From: JAYVYM01 sp046593925
GTDB lineage: Bacteria; Actinomycetota; Actinomycetes; Mycobacteriales; SCTD01
Reading direction: 5' to 3'
Length of the DNA stretch: 26,094 bases
Assembly (NCBI GenBank): GCA_046593925.1
Contig: JBKJQN010000081.1
Location: 1 to 26,094 of the forward strand
Positions 7,980 through 14,794 of this stretch are shown one piece after another; the stretch's first letter is position 1; each line of letters opens with the position of its first letter. The notes under the pieces are model-generated. The model saw only the letters and a list, made by a program, of their open reading frames with translations. It did no database searches and had not been told where the DNA came from. A program made the translations under genes and the position numbers.

Positions 7980-8726
7980 TCAGGGGTCGTACTCGCCGCC
8001 GCAGCTGACCAGCTCCAGCGGACCGGCGTAGGACTCGCGCGCCTCGGCGAGCACCACGGCGGGGTCGGTGTACGGCATCAGGTGGGTGAGCAGAAGCCGG
8101 CGGGCCCCCGCCCGGGCGGCGTGCTCACCAGCCTGTCGGCCGGTGAGGTGGATGCCCGGCGGCGGCTCGTCCCCGGTGACCCAGGAGGCCTCGCACAGCA
8201 GCAGGTCGCAGTCGCGGGCGAGCGTCACCAGGGCCTCGCTGGGGGCGGTGTCACCGCTGTAGACCAGGCTCCGGCCACCCGCGGACAGCCGCACGGCGTA
8301 CGCCTCCACCGGATGCACCACCTGCGCAGCCGTCACCTCGAAGGGCCCGATCCGGGTCGTCCCGGCCCGCACGATCGTGTACGTGAAGACCTCGTCGAGC
8401 CCGTCTGCGGGCGGCGCCTCGTAGGCCGCCATGACCCGCTCGGCAAGCCCGGCCGGGCCGTGCACGGGTAGCGGCGGCGGCGGTCCGGCCGGGTGGTAAC
8501 GGCGCGCGTAGGAGTAGCCGACGAGGTCCAGGCAGTGGTCGGCGTGCAGGTGGCTGATCCAGACGGCGTCGACAGCGAGCAGGTCGCAGTGCCGCTGCAG
8601 CCGGCCGAGGGCGCCGCTGCCGAGGTCGAGCACCAGCCGGAAGCCGTCGTGCTCGACCAGGTAGCCCGAGCACGGTGAATCCGGCCCCGGGAAGGTGCCG
8701 GAGCACCCCAGGACCGTGAGCCGCAC
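7980..8726 (-). CDS. MBL-fold metallo-hydrolase, Rv1339-type (putative cAMP phosphodiesterase)
   Basis: Metallo-beta-lactamase-fold enzyme of 248 residues. The metal motif HLHADH is at residues 59-64. Further candidate ligands are a His in QVVHPVEAY, an Asp in SGDTAPS and a His in LLTHLMPY. By fold it belongs near RNase Z and arylsulfatase-type phosphodiesterases. By position (directly before rph-rdgB and after cysM) it corresponds to M. tuberculosis Rv1339, reported as an atypical class II cAMP phosphodiesterase; assigning that activity here is inference. It starts at a GTG 3 nt after the cysM stop. The rhomboid and murI genes that separate these genes in M. tuberculosis are missing. Confidence 0.85.
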   Translation of the reverse strand: MRLTVLGCSGTFPGPDSPCSGYLVEHDGFRLVLDLGSGALGRLQRHCDLLAVDAVWISHLHADHCLDLVGYSYARRYHPAGPPPPLPVHGPAGLAERVMAAYEAPPADGLDEVFTYTIVRAGTTRIGPFEVTAAQVVHPVEAYAVRLSAGGRSLVYSGDTAPSEALVTLARDCDLLLCEASWVTGDEPPPGIHLTGRQAGEHAARAGARRLLLTHLMPYTDPAVVLAEARESYAGPLELVSCGGEYDP

Positions 8727-8729
8727 GGG

Positions 8730-9677
8730 CTAGGCCCAGAGCTGGCCCTCGAGGGCCTGCTCGGCCTCCTCGAGGGTGCCGGCGTACGCGCCGGTCGAGA
8801 GGTACTTCCAGCCGCCGTCACAGACGATGAACGCGATGTCGGCGCGCCGCCCGGCCTGCACTGCCTTCGTCGCCTCGCCGACCGCGGCGTGCAGGATGGC
8901 ACCGGTCGAGATGCCGGCGAAGATACCCTCCTCCTCGACCAGTTGGCGGGTGCGGCGCAACGCCTCACGCGGACCGACCGAGAAGCGCGAGGACAGCACC
9001 GAGCTGTCGTACAGCTCCGGGACGAAGCCCTCGTCGATGTTGCGCAACCCGTACACCAGCTCGCCGTAGCGAGGCTCCGCCGCGATGATCCGGACCCCGG
9101 GCACGTGCTCACGCAGGTACCGGCCGGTGCCCATCAGCGTGCCGGTCGTGCCGAGCCCGGCCACGAAGTGCGTGATCGAGGGCAGGTCCTCGAGGATCTC
9201 CGGGCCGGTCGTCTCGTAGTGGGCGAGGACGTTGGCCGGGTTGCCGTACTGGTAGAGCATCACCCAGTCGGGGTTCTCCGCAGACAGCTGCTTGGCGACC
9301 GCGACGGCCTGGTTGGAGCCGCCGGCGGCCGGTGAGGTGACGATCTCGGCGCCGTACATCGTCAGCAGCTGGCGACGTTCGACGGAGGTGTTCTCCGGCA
9401 TCACGCAGATCAGCCGGTACCCGCGCAACCGGCAGACCATCGCGAGCGAGATGCCGGTGTTGCCGGACGTCGGCTCGAGCACCGTGCAGCCGGGCCGCAG
9501 CAGGCCCTCCTTCTCGGCCTGGGCCACCATGTACATCGCCGCACGGTCCTTGACCGAGCCGGTCGGGTTGTCGCTCTCCAGCTTGGCCCAGAGGCGGACG
9601 TCCGGCGACGGGGACAGCCGGGGGAGGCCGACGAGCGGCGTACGCCCGACGGACTCGACCAGGGAATCGAAGCGCAC
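8730..9677 (-). CDS. cysM: O-phosphoserine sulfhydrylase CysM (CysO-dependent cysteine synthase)
   Basis: PLP enzyme of 315 residues that makes cysteine from O-phosphoserine using CysO-thiocarboxylate as sulfur donor. The PLP lysine is Lys43 in NPTGSVKDRA. The substrate loop is EPTSGNTGISLA and the phosphate cup GLGTTGTLMG. EPRYGELVYGLRNIDEGF carries the arginine corresponding to the phosphoserine-selecting Arg220 of the M. tuberculosis enzyme (from family knowledge), which separates it from O-acetylserine enzymes such as CysK. The gene starts at a GTG 2 nt after the cysO stop and is 3 nt from the MBL-fold gene, clearly one operon with mec and cysO. The normal C-terminus is complete. Confidence 0.95.
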   Translation of the reverse strand: MRFDSLVESVGRTPLVGLPRLSPSPDVRLWAKLESDNPTGSVKDRAAMYMVAQAEKEGLLRPGCTVLEPTSGNTGISLAMVCRLRGYRLICVMPENTSVERRQLLTMYGAEIVTSPAAGGSNQAVAVAKQLSAENPDWVMLYQYGNPANVLAHYETTGPEILEDLPSITHFVAGLGTTGTLMGTGRYLREHVPGVRIIAAEPRYGELVYGLRNIDEGFVPELYDSSVLSSRFSVGPREALRRTRQLVEEEGIFAGISTGAILHAAVGEATKAVQAGRRADIAFIVCDGGWKYLSTGAYAGTLEEAEQALEGQLWA

Positions 9678-9679
9678 GG

Positions 9680-9961
9680 CTAGCGCGCGCCGCCCGCGAC
9701 CGCCGGCAGCACGGTCACGCTGTCGCCGTCCTTGAGCGGCGTCTCGAGGCCGCCGAGGAAGCGCACGTCCTCGTCGTTGACATAGACATTCACGAACCGG
9801 TGCAGGGCGCCCTCGTCGGTGACGAGCCGGCCGCGCAGACCGTTGTGCCGGCTCTCCAGGTCATCGAGCAGAGCGGTCAGCGACCCCCCGGAGCCCTCGA
9901 CGGCCTTCGCCCCGTCGGTGTACGTACGCAGGATCGTCGGGATCCGGACCTCGATGGCCAT
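9680..9961 (-). CDS. cysO: Sulfur-carrier protein CysO (ThiS/MoaD-like)
   Basis: Ubiquitin-fold sulfur carrier of 93 residues. Its C-terminal glycine is converted to a thiocarboxylate, and the sulfur goes to CysM. IEVRIPTILRTYTDG opens the fold and FVNVYVNDEDVRFLGG with LKDGDSVTVLPAVAGG closes it, nearly matching the M. tuberculosis protein. The oddity is the end: the diglycine is followed by Ala-Arg before the TAG stop, so two residues must be removed before activation. The adjacent JAMM peptidase Mec is the obvious candidate (inference). I chose the ATG at 9961 because family similarity begins there; an upstream in-frame extension to 10033 lacks support. Confidence 0.93.
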   Translation of the reverse strand: MAIEVRIPTILRTYTDGAKAVEGSGGSLTALLDDLESRHNGLRGRLVTDEGALHRFVNVYVNDEDVRFLGGLETPLKDGDSVTVLPAVAGGAR

Positions 9962-10039
9962 GACGGGGGCGTGCCTCTCGTTCGGGGGACGGGCGGGCTC
10001 GAAGGGTTCAACAGAGGCAGCCGAGCGCAGCATTCCGCG

Positions 10040-10438
10040 CTACGGCGTGATCTGCACGGGCTCCTCGGTGACCGCGCCGTCGAGGATGCGGAAGGAGCGC
10101 ACCTCCTCGGTGTGCGCCCGGGTCGACACCAGCAGGTAATGCGCGTCCGGTTCGGACGCCAGGCTGATGTCGGTACGCGACGGGTGCGCCTCGGTAGCGG
10201 TGTGCGAGTGGTAGATCACCATCGGTACCTCGTCGGCATCGTCCATCGCCCGCCAGACCCGCAGCTGCTCCTGCGCGTCGAAGCGGTAGAACGTCGGCGA
10301 GCGCTCCGCGTTCTGCATCTCGACGACCCTGGTGGCCACGCCGTCCCGACCGACAATCACGCCGCACGCCTCGTCCGGGTGGTCGCGGCGCGCGTGGGCG
10401 ACGACCTGGTCGACCATGGCGCGGGTCAGGGTCAGCAC
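10040..10438 (-). CDS. mec: JAMM metallopeptidase Mec ([CysO]-cysteine peptidase)
   Basis: Zinc peptidase of 132 residues that releases cysteine from the CysO-cysteine adduct. The JAMM motif is complete: Glu23 (PDEACGVIVG), His77 and His79 in YHSH, then Ser87 and Asp90 with the expected spacing (HxH-x7-S-xx-D). It lies in the order mec-cysO-cysM as in M. tuberculosis Rv1334-1336. The start is a GTG 9 nt after the DUF2017 stop. That stop (TAG) is part of a TAGCCT hexamer ending 6 nt before the GTG, the same geometry as the leaderless promoters elsewhere in the window, though here it may be chance. A gap of 78 nt separates it from cysO. Confidence 0.95.
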   Translation of the reverse strand: MLTLTRAMVDQVVAHARRDHPDEACGVIVGRDGVATRVVEMQNAERSPTFYRFDAQEQLRVWRAMDDADEVPMVIYHSHTATEAHPSRTDISLASEPDAHYLLVSTRAHTEEVRSFRILDGAVTEEPVQITP

Positions 10439-10447
10439 CGGGCCAGG

Positions 10448-10984
10448 CTATCCGCGCGGATCGAGACAGCCGATCAGGGACTCCTGCAGCCAGCCGAGCC
10501 AGCCGTAGATCTGCAGAGCCTGGGCGCGCGGGTCGTCCGGGTCGAGGTCCTGCAGGTCGGTCTGCTCGGTGACATCGAGCCGGGTCCCGATCACCAGCCG
10601 CAGGTCGTTGAGGCAGCCCAGCCAGGCATCCGCCTCGTCGCGGTCGAGCACCAGCCGCCCCGAGGTCGGCAGCGTCGCGAGCACCGTGCTGGCGTACGCC
10701 CGCTTGCCGGCCCGCAGGTCGCCCTCGGTGTAGCGCCGGAACTCGGTACTGGCAGCCGGGTCCTCGCTCGGGTACGCGTCGGGGAGCAGGCGGGCGAGGG
10801 CGGCGTCGGCGGGCCGCTCGACCACGCCGCCGGGCATCCCCAACAGCGCCTCGAGCGGGTCGCCGGACGGCTCCGGCTGCTCCCCCAGCAGCGCGAGCAG
10901 GTCCTGCACGCAGCGCCTCAGGACAGCCGACTCGACGTCGTCGGGCTTGGCCTCCACGCCGCGCCGGGTCCGGGTGAACCGCAT
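10448..10984 (-). CDS. DUF2017 family protein
   Basis: A 178-residue soluble protein found next to clpS in actinobacteria (Rv1332 position in M. tuberculosis, where it is only loosely annotated as a regulator). It is predicted to be mainly helical, with a conserved LLPDAYPSEDPAASTEFRRYTEGDL segment near residues 66-90. A C-terminal helix follows, QIYGWLGWLQESLIGCLDPRG. No DNA-binding motif stands out to me. The ATG lies 1 nt after the clpS stop with a GCAGGA ribosome site inside the clpS end, so translation is probably coupled. The conserved linkage suggests a role connected to ClpS/Clp proteolysis, but that is guilt by association. Confidence 0.85.
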   Translation of the reverse strand: MRFTRTRRGVEAKPDDVESAVLRRCVQDLLALLGEQPEPSGDPLEALLGMPGGVVERPADAALARLLPDAYPSEDPAASTEFRRYTEGDLRAGKRAYASTVLATLPTSGRLVLDRDEADAWLGCLNDLRLVIGTRLDVTEQTDLQDLDPDDPRAQALQIYGWLGWLQESLIGCLDPRG

Positions 10985-10985
10985 G

Positions 10986-11270
10986 TCAGTCCTGCTGCAG
11001 GGTGGCCCACAGGCCCTTCGCGTGCAGCCGGGCGACGTCCAGCTCCATCTGTTCGCGGGTGCCGGTGCTCACCACGGCCCGACCTTCCTCGTGTACGGCC
11101 ATCATCAGCTGGGTCGCCTTCGCCTTCGAGTACCCGAACAGCTCCATGAGCACGAACGTCACCCAGCTCATCAGGTTGACCGGGTCGTTCCACACGATCG
11201 TCACCCAGGGGCGGTCGACGTCCGACGACTCGTCGACCGACGGCTGGTCGAGCTGCGCGGGGGCTGTCAC
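10986..11270 (-). CDS. clpS: ClpS, ATP-dependent Clp protease adaptor
   Basis: Adaptor of 94 residues that binds N-degron substrates and delivers them to ClpC/ClpP. After a disordered N-terminus (about residues 1-20), the ClpS fold begins with PWVTIVWNDPVNLMSWVTFVL. It includes the Asn-Asp pair and Met that line the N-terminal residue pocket in known structures. FGYSKAKATQLMMAVHEEGRAVV follows and ends with the helix RLHAKGLWATL. The gene starts with a GTG that overlaps the stop of the upstream acyl-CoA synthetase (GTGA), so the two are translationally coupled. That neighbour is unusual for clpS. Confidence 0.93.
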   Translation of the reverse strand: MTAPAQLDQPSVDESSDVDRPWVTIVWNDPVNLMSWVTFVLMELFGYSKAKATQLMMAVHEEGRAVVSTGTREQMELDVARLHAKGLWATLQQD

Positions 11271-12802
11271 CGCTCTCGCCTCAGCTCCCGTTTCAGGATC
11301 TTGCCGGTAGCGCCCCGGGGCAGCTTTTCGTGGAACAGCACCTGCCTCGGGACGGCGGGTCGGGACAGGTGGTCGCGCACCCAGTCCTGCAGCTCGAGAA
11401 TGTCGACCGGCCTGGCCGCGACCACGTGGGCGACGAGACGGGCGCCGTACAACGGGTCCGGCACGTCGACGACCGCGACGTCGTCGACCGCGTCGTGCTC
11501 GAGCAGGATGTCCTCCACCTGACCGGTGAAGACGTTCTCGCCGCCGACGACCACCATGTCGTCGTCGCGACCGAGCACCGTCAGCCGGCCGCGTTCGTCG
11601 AAGGTGCCGAGGTCGCCGGTCGCCACGAGGCCACCCAGCCGGTCCTGGTCGCTGCCGTCGGTGTAGCCGGCGAACGCCAAGTGGCTGCCGACGAAGATCC
11701 GGCCCGGCCTGCCGGGCGGGCAGTCGTGACCGGCCTGGTCGACGACCCGCAACGTCACGCCGAGCGGGGCACGGCCGGCGGTGCGTGGGTCCTCGGCGAG
11801 GTCCTCGGGCGTCGCCACCGCGGCGTACGCCACCTCCGTGGAGCCGTACAGGTTGTGCAGCACCGGGCCGAAGGCCGCGGTCGTGCGCTGCACGAGGTCA
11901 CCCGGCAGGCCGCTCCCGCTGGAGGCGATGACCCGCAGCGACGACGTGTCGAAGCGCGACGGATCGGCACCCAGCAGCCTGTCGAGCAGCACGGGGACCA
12001 CGACCAGGGTGGTCGCCCGAAACTCCTGCACCGCCGCGAGCACAGCCTCGGGGTCGAAGGCGCGGTGCAGCACGACGGTCGAGCCCAGCACCATCGCCAG
12101 GTTCAGGTGGCCCAGGCCCCAGGCGTGGAACACCGGGCTGGCGATCACCGTGGCCTCACGCGCCCGCAGCGGGATGAGTGACAGCGCCGCCACGGCGTCC
12201 TCGGCGCTCGCTCCGCTGCGGGCCGCTCCGCGCGGTGCACCCGTCGTACCACTGGTCATGATCACCTGACGTCCGCTGCGCCGTACCCGGCGTGGCGCAC
12301 CCGGTCCCGGGCTGCCCGCCAGCCACCCGAGCTCCTCGGTGGTGACGGTCTGCCGGCCCACGGCTTCGAGCTCCGCGTCGTGCACACACAGCCTGCTCCC
12401 CTCCCGGTCGAGCACCTGCCGCAGCAGTTCGGGGGCGGTGGCGGTACCCAGGTACAGCACATCGGCACCGCACTTGGCGAGCGCGACGGCGGTCTCGACG
12501 AAGCCGCGGCCGTTGCGGGCCAGCAGGCCGACCGCGTCGCCCTCCCGCACCCCGCGCGCCAGCAGCTCGCCGGCCATCCGGTCGGTGCGCCGGTCGATGT
12601 CACGAAAGCTCAGCCTGCCGTCGTCGTCGACCAGCGCCAGCCGGTCCGGGTGTCGCGCCGCGCCGGCCGCGTAGCCGGTGGCCGGGGTGATCCGCCAGCG
12701 CGCGAGCGCCAGACCCATCCCCAGCAGGCGATCGGGCCGCGGCGGGGAGAGCAGCCCGGACCGGGCGAGCACCCGGGCACCGCCGACATCCAGCACGCTC
12801 AC
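11267..12802 (-). CDS. Acyl-CoA synthetase / AMP-dependent ligase
   Basis: ANL-superfamily enzyme of 511 residues that activates a carboxylic acid as acyl-AMP and transfers it to CoA. The phosphate loop TSGTTGAPRGA is at residues 183-193, with Arg where most members have Lys, as in some mycobacterial FadD proteins. The LYGSTEVAY adenine motif, ATGDLGTFDERGRLTVLGRDDDM hinge region and C-terminal PRGATGKILKREL with the catalytic lysine are present. The substrate cannot be predicted. Starts are GTG 12802 or GTG 12796; an AGG about 8 nt upstream favours the second. The stop overlaps clpS, making it the first gene of the clpS-cysO-rph run. It is divergent from the small ORF at 12853. Confidence 0.9.
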   Translation of the reverse strand: MSVLDVGGARVLARSGLLSPPRPDRLLGMGLALARWRITPATGYAAGAARHPDRLALVDDDGRLSFRDIDRRTDRMAGELLARGVREGDAVGLLARNGRGFVETAVALAKCGADVLYLGTATAPELLRQVLDREGSRLCVHDAELEAVGRQTVTTEELGWLAGSPGPGAPRRVRRSGRQVIMTSGTTGAPRGAARSGASAEDAVAALSLIPLRAREATVIASPVFHAWGLGHLNLAMVLGSTVVLHRAFDPEAVLAAVQEFRATTLVVVPVLLDRLLGADPSRFDTSSLRVIASSGSGLPGDLVQRTTAAFGPVLHNLYGSTEVAYAAVATPEDLAEDPRTAGRAPLGVTLRVVDQAGHDCPPGRPGRIFVGSHLAFAGYTDGSDQDRLGGLVATGDLGTFDERGRLTVLGRDDDMVVVGGENVFTGQVEDILLEHDAVDDVAVVDVPDPLYGARLVAHVVAARPVDILELQDWVRDHLSRPAVPRQVLFHEKLPRGATGKILKRELRRER

Positions 12803-12852
12803 AACCTGCCACGCCCCCGGACACGGCGTGACGCCGGTACGACGCTGTGGTC

Positions 12853-13023
12853 ATGGCGGTTCTGCCGGTGACCGGGCGCGGTGACTGGCCGGCCGGCGCC
12901 CGCGACGGCGACGACCGGGCGCTGCGGGTCTCCTGGCAGCACGACTGTCGGCAGGGCGCCGCCCTGGGTTTCCCGGAGCCGGGTTGGGACATCCCCACCT
13001 CATCGCCCCCGGAGGACGCATGA
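12853..13023 (+). CDS. Small hypothetical protein, 56 aa
   Basis: Short ORF from ATG 12853. Its TGA stop overlaps the ATG of the next gene (ATGA), and its third codon positions are overwhelmingly G or C, as expected for real genes in this genome. The protein has a charged middle (GDDRALRVSWQHD) and a Pro-rich end (PEPGWDIPTSSPPEDA), without signal peptide or membrane helix. The opening VTGRGDWP and ALRVSW remind me of short actinobacterial hypothetical proteins, but I cannot name a family. There is no clear ribosome site, so a leaderless message is possible. It is divergent from the acyl-CoA synthetase by 50 nt. Confidence 0.5.
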   Translation: MAVLPVTGRGDWPAGARDGDDRALRVSWQHDCRQGAALGFPEPGWDIPTSSPPEDA

Positions 13024-13418
13024 GTGAGCAGGACCCACACCCCGTTGTGCAGCCGTCGGCCTCGGCCGGCATCCCGGGGGGACGGTCGCCGAGCGGTGCC
13101 ACCTCACCGGGGAGCACGCCCGCCGACAGCCTGCCCGCGCAGGATGTGCCGGCGCGCGACACGTCGGACGGGCAGCCGCCGACGCAGGTGCCCGGTCAGC
13201 CGCCCGGCGCGGTCGACAGCCCGGTGCCCTCCCCCGGTGACGTGCCCGGCGCGTCGCTCCCCGGTGTTGCCGCCGGTCAGGGGGCCAGCCCCGACGACGG
13301 GATCCACCTCGGGGACAAGGCTCCGGGGTCGTCCTCGAGCATTGTCTCGCCCGGCTCGCAGGTCTCCCTCAGCACGCCCGGGCATCCAGACGGTGAGGTC
13401 GATACGCGTACCCGTTAG
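13020..13418 (+). CDS. Pro/Ser/Gly-rich, probably disordered hypothetical protein
   Basis: A 132-residue protein starting at ATG 13020, with a GGAGGA ribosome site at 13011-13016, 3 nt upstream of the ATG. Composition is dominated by Pro, Ser, Gly, Asp and Ala with recurring short units such as PGxxPG, PSPGD and VPG. There is no hydrophobic segment and almost no predicted secondary structure. No family recognised. The start overlaps the stop of the small ORF before it, and the stop lies 6 nt from the stop of the convergent amidase. It is probably intrinsically disordered; function unknown. Confidence 0.65.
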   Translation: MSEQDPHPVVQPSASAGIPGGRSPSGATSPGSTPADSLPAQDVPARDTSDGQPPTQVPGQPPGAVDSPVPSPGDVPGASLPGVAAGQGASPDDGIHLGDKAPGSSSSIVSPGSQVSLSTPGHPDGEVDTRTR

Positions 13419-13424
13419 TCGCCG

Positions 13425-14789
13425 TCAGCCCCAGGGAAGGTCGACCTGCAGGCGCTCCGCCACGTCCAGGACGCGTGCGTCGGCGCCCGCCGGGCCAACA
13501 ACCTGCAGCCCCACCGGCAGGCTGTCCGCGTCCAGCCCGACCGGCACCGAGCAGGCAGGCAGCCCGCACAGGTTGGCCAGGACCGTCAACGGCAGGACCG
13601 CGTCGCGCACCGGGCCGAGCACGGAGGTGTCTGGTGCAGCCGTCGTCGACGGGCCGCAGCCGGCCACCGGCAGGAGCAGGACATCGACGGTGCCGAACAG
13701 GTCGGCCATCCGGGCCCGCAGCTGCTCGCGGCGCGACAGTGCCGCGCTGAGCCGGTCCGGGCCGGCCCGGTCGGCCGCCTCGAGGTAGCTGCGGACGTCG
13801 GGCCCGTAGGCGTGGGCGTGCGCCGGCCACCGCCCGCTCTGCCGATGCCACGCCAGGGACTCGCCGGCCTGTACGCCGATGTAGACCTCGACGAGATGGT
13901 CGGCGAGCGGCAGCTCGACGTCCCGCAGCCCCAGCCCGTGCGAGGCGGCGCGTTTGACGGCCTGCTCCAGCAGGGCGGCGATGTCCGGGGTGGTGGAAAC
14001 GTCGCGAACCACCCCTGCCCGTAGCCCCGCGACCGGTCCTGGTGCGTCGAGGCGGCCGTCCCCCAGCACGCTCAGCCAGAGCCGCGCGTCTGCCACCGTG
14101 CGCACCAGCGCTCCGCCGTGGTCCAGGCTCGGTGCCAGTGGCGTGCAGCCCGCCAGCGGCACCGCTCCGAAGGTCGGCTTGTGACCGACCAGGCCGCACC
14201 AGGCTGCCGGCAACCGGATCGAGGCGCCGGTGTCGGTGCCCAGCGCCAGCGGGACGATGCCGGCGGCGACCGCGGCTGCCGACCCGCCGCTGGACCCGCC
14301 GGGCACCCGGCCGGTATCCCAGGGGTTGCGGGTGCCGCCGAGCTCGTGGTGCTGGGTGGTCAGCCCCCAGGCGTACTCGTGGGTGCGGGTCCGGCCGATC
14401 ACGAGGGCGCCGGCGGCCCGCAGCCGGGCGACGGCCACGGCGTCCATGGTCGCCAGCGGGCCGGCCGGGACCACCGAGCCGGCCCGGGTGACCTGCCCGG
14501 CGACGTCGAACAGATCCTTGACCGCGACCGGCACCCCGCGAAGGGGCCCCTCGTTGGGGTTGCGGGCAGCGGCGAGCGCGGCCTGCACGTCGACGTGCAC
14601 GAAGGCGCGCACGTCGGCGTCGCAGGCCTCGAGCCGCGCCAGCGCCTGCTCGACGAGGGCCACCGGATCGGTGCGGCCCGCCCGCACATCGGACGCCAGG
14701 GCGACGGCCGACGGGGCGGCGACCGCGTGCTTCACGAGCAACGGGTCCGCCGCGGCCACCCACGCGCCAGGTTCGGCCGCCCCGGGCAT
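13425..14789 (-). CDS. Amidase signature family hydrolase
   Basis: Amide hydrolase of 454 residues. The Ser-cisSer-Lys triad of the family is intact: Lys91 in VAVKDLFDVAG, cis-Ser166 in PGGSSGGS and nucleophile Ser190 in GTDTGASIRLPAAWCG. GLVGHKPTFG follows, as usual. It lacks the features of GatA that would be expected beside gatB/gatC, and neither is present, so a catabolic or detoxifying amidase is more likely. The substrate is unknown. The ATG at 14789 comes 5 nt after the stop of the CoA ligase, so the pair could act in sequence, the amidase freeing a carboxylate that the ligase activates (inference). Confidence 0.9.
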   Translation of the reverse strand: MPGAAEPGAWVAAADPLLVKHAVAAPSAVALASDVRAGRTDPVALVEQALARLEACDADVRAFVHVDVQAALAAARNPNEGPLRGVPVAVKDLFDVAGQVTRAGSVVPAGPLATMDAVAVARLRAAGALVIGRTRTHEYAWGLTTQHHELGGTRNPWDTGRVPGGSSGGSAAAVAAGIVPLALGTDTGASIRLPAAWCGLVGHKPTFGAVPLAGCTPLAPSLDHGGALVRTVADARLWLSVLGDGRLDAPGPVAGLRAGVVRDVSTTPDIAALLEQAVKRAASHGLGLRDVELPLADHLVEVYIGVQAGESLAWHRQSGRWPAHAHAYGPDVRSYLEAADRAGPDRLSAALSRREQLRARMADLFGTVDVLLLPVAGCGPSTTAAPDTSVLGPVRDAVLPLTVLANLCGLPACSVPVGLDADSLPVGLQVVGPAGADARVLDVAERLQVDLPWG

Positions 14790-14794
14790 CGCGC

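Noticed and set aside
9800..11149. 449-codon plus-strand open frame
   Set aside because: It is the complement of cysO, mec, DUF2017 and clpS, all confidently identified on the minus strand.
13369..14763. Second minus-strand frame across the amidase
   Set aside because: Gly/Arg-rich shadow frame; the amidase frame contains all catalytic motifs.
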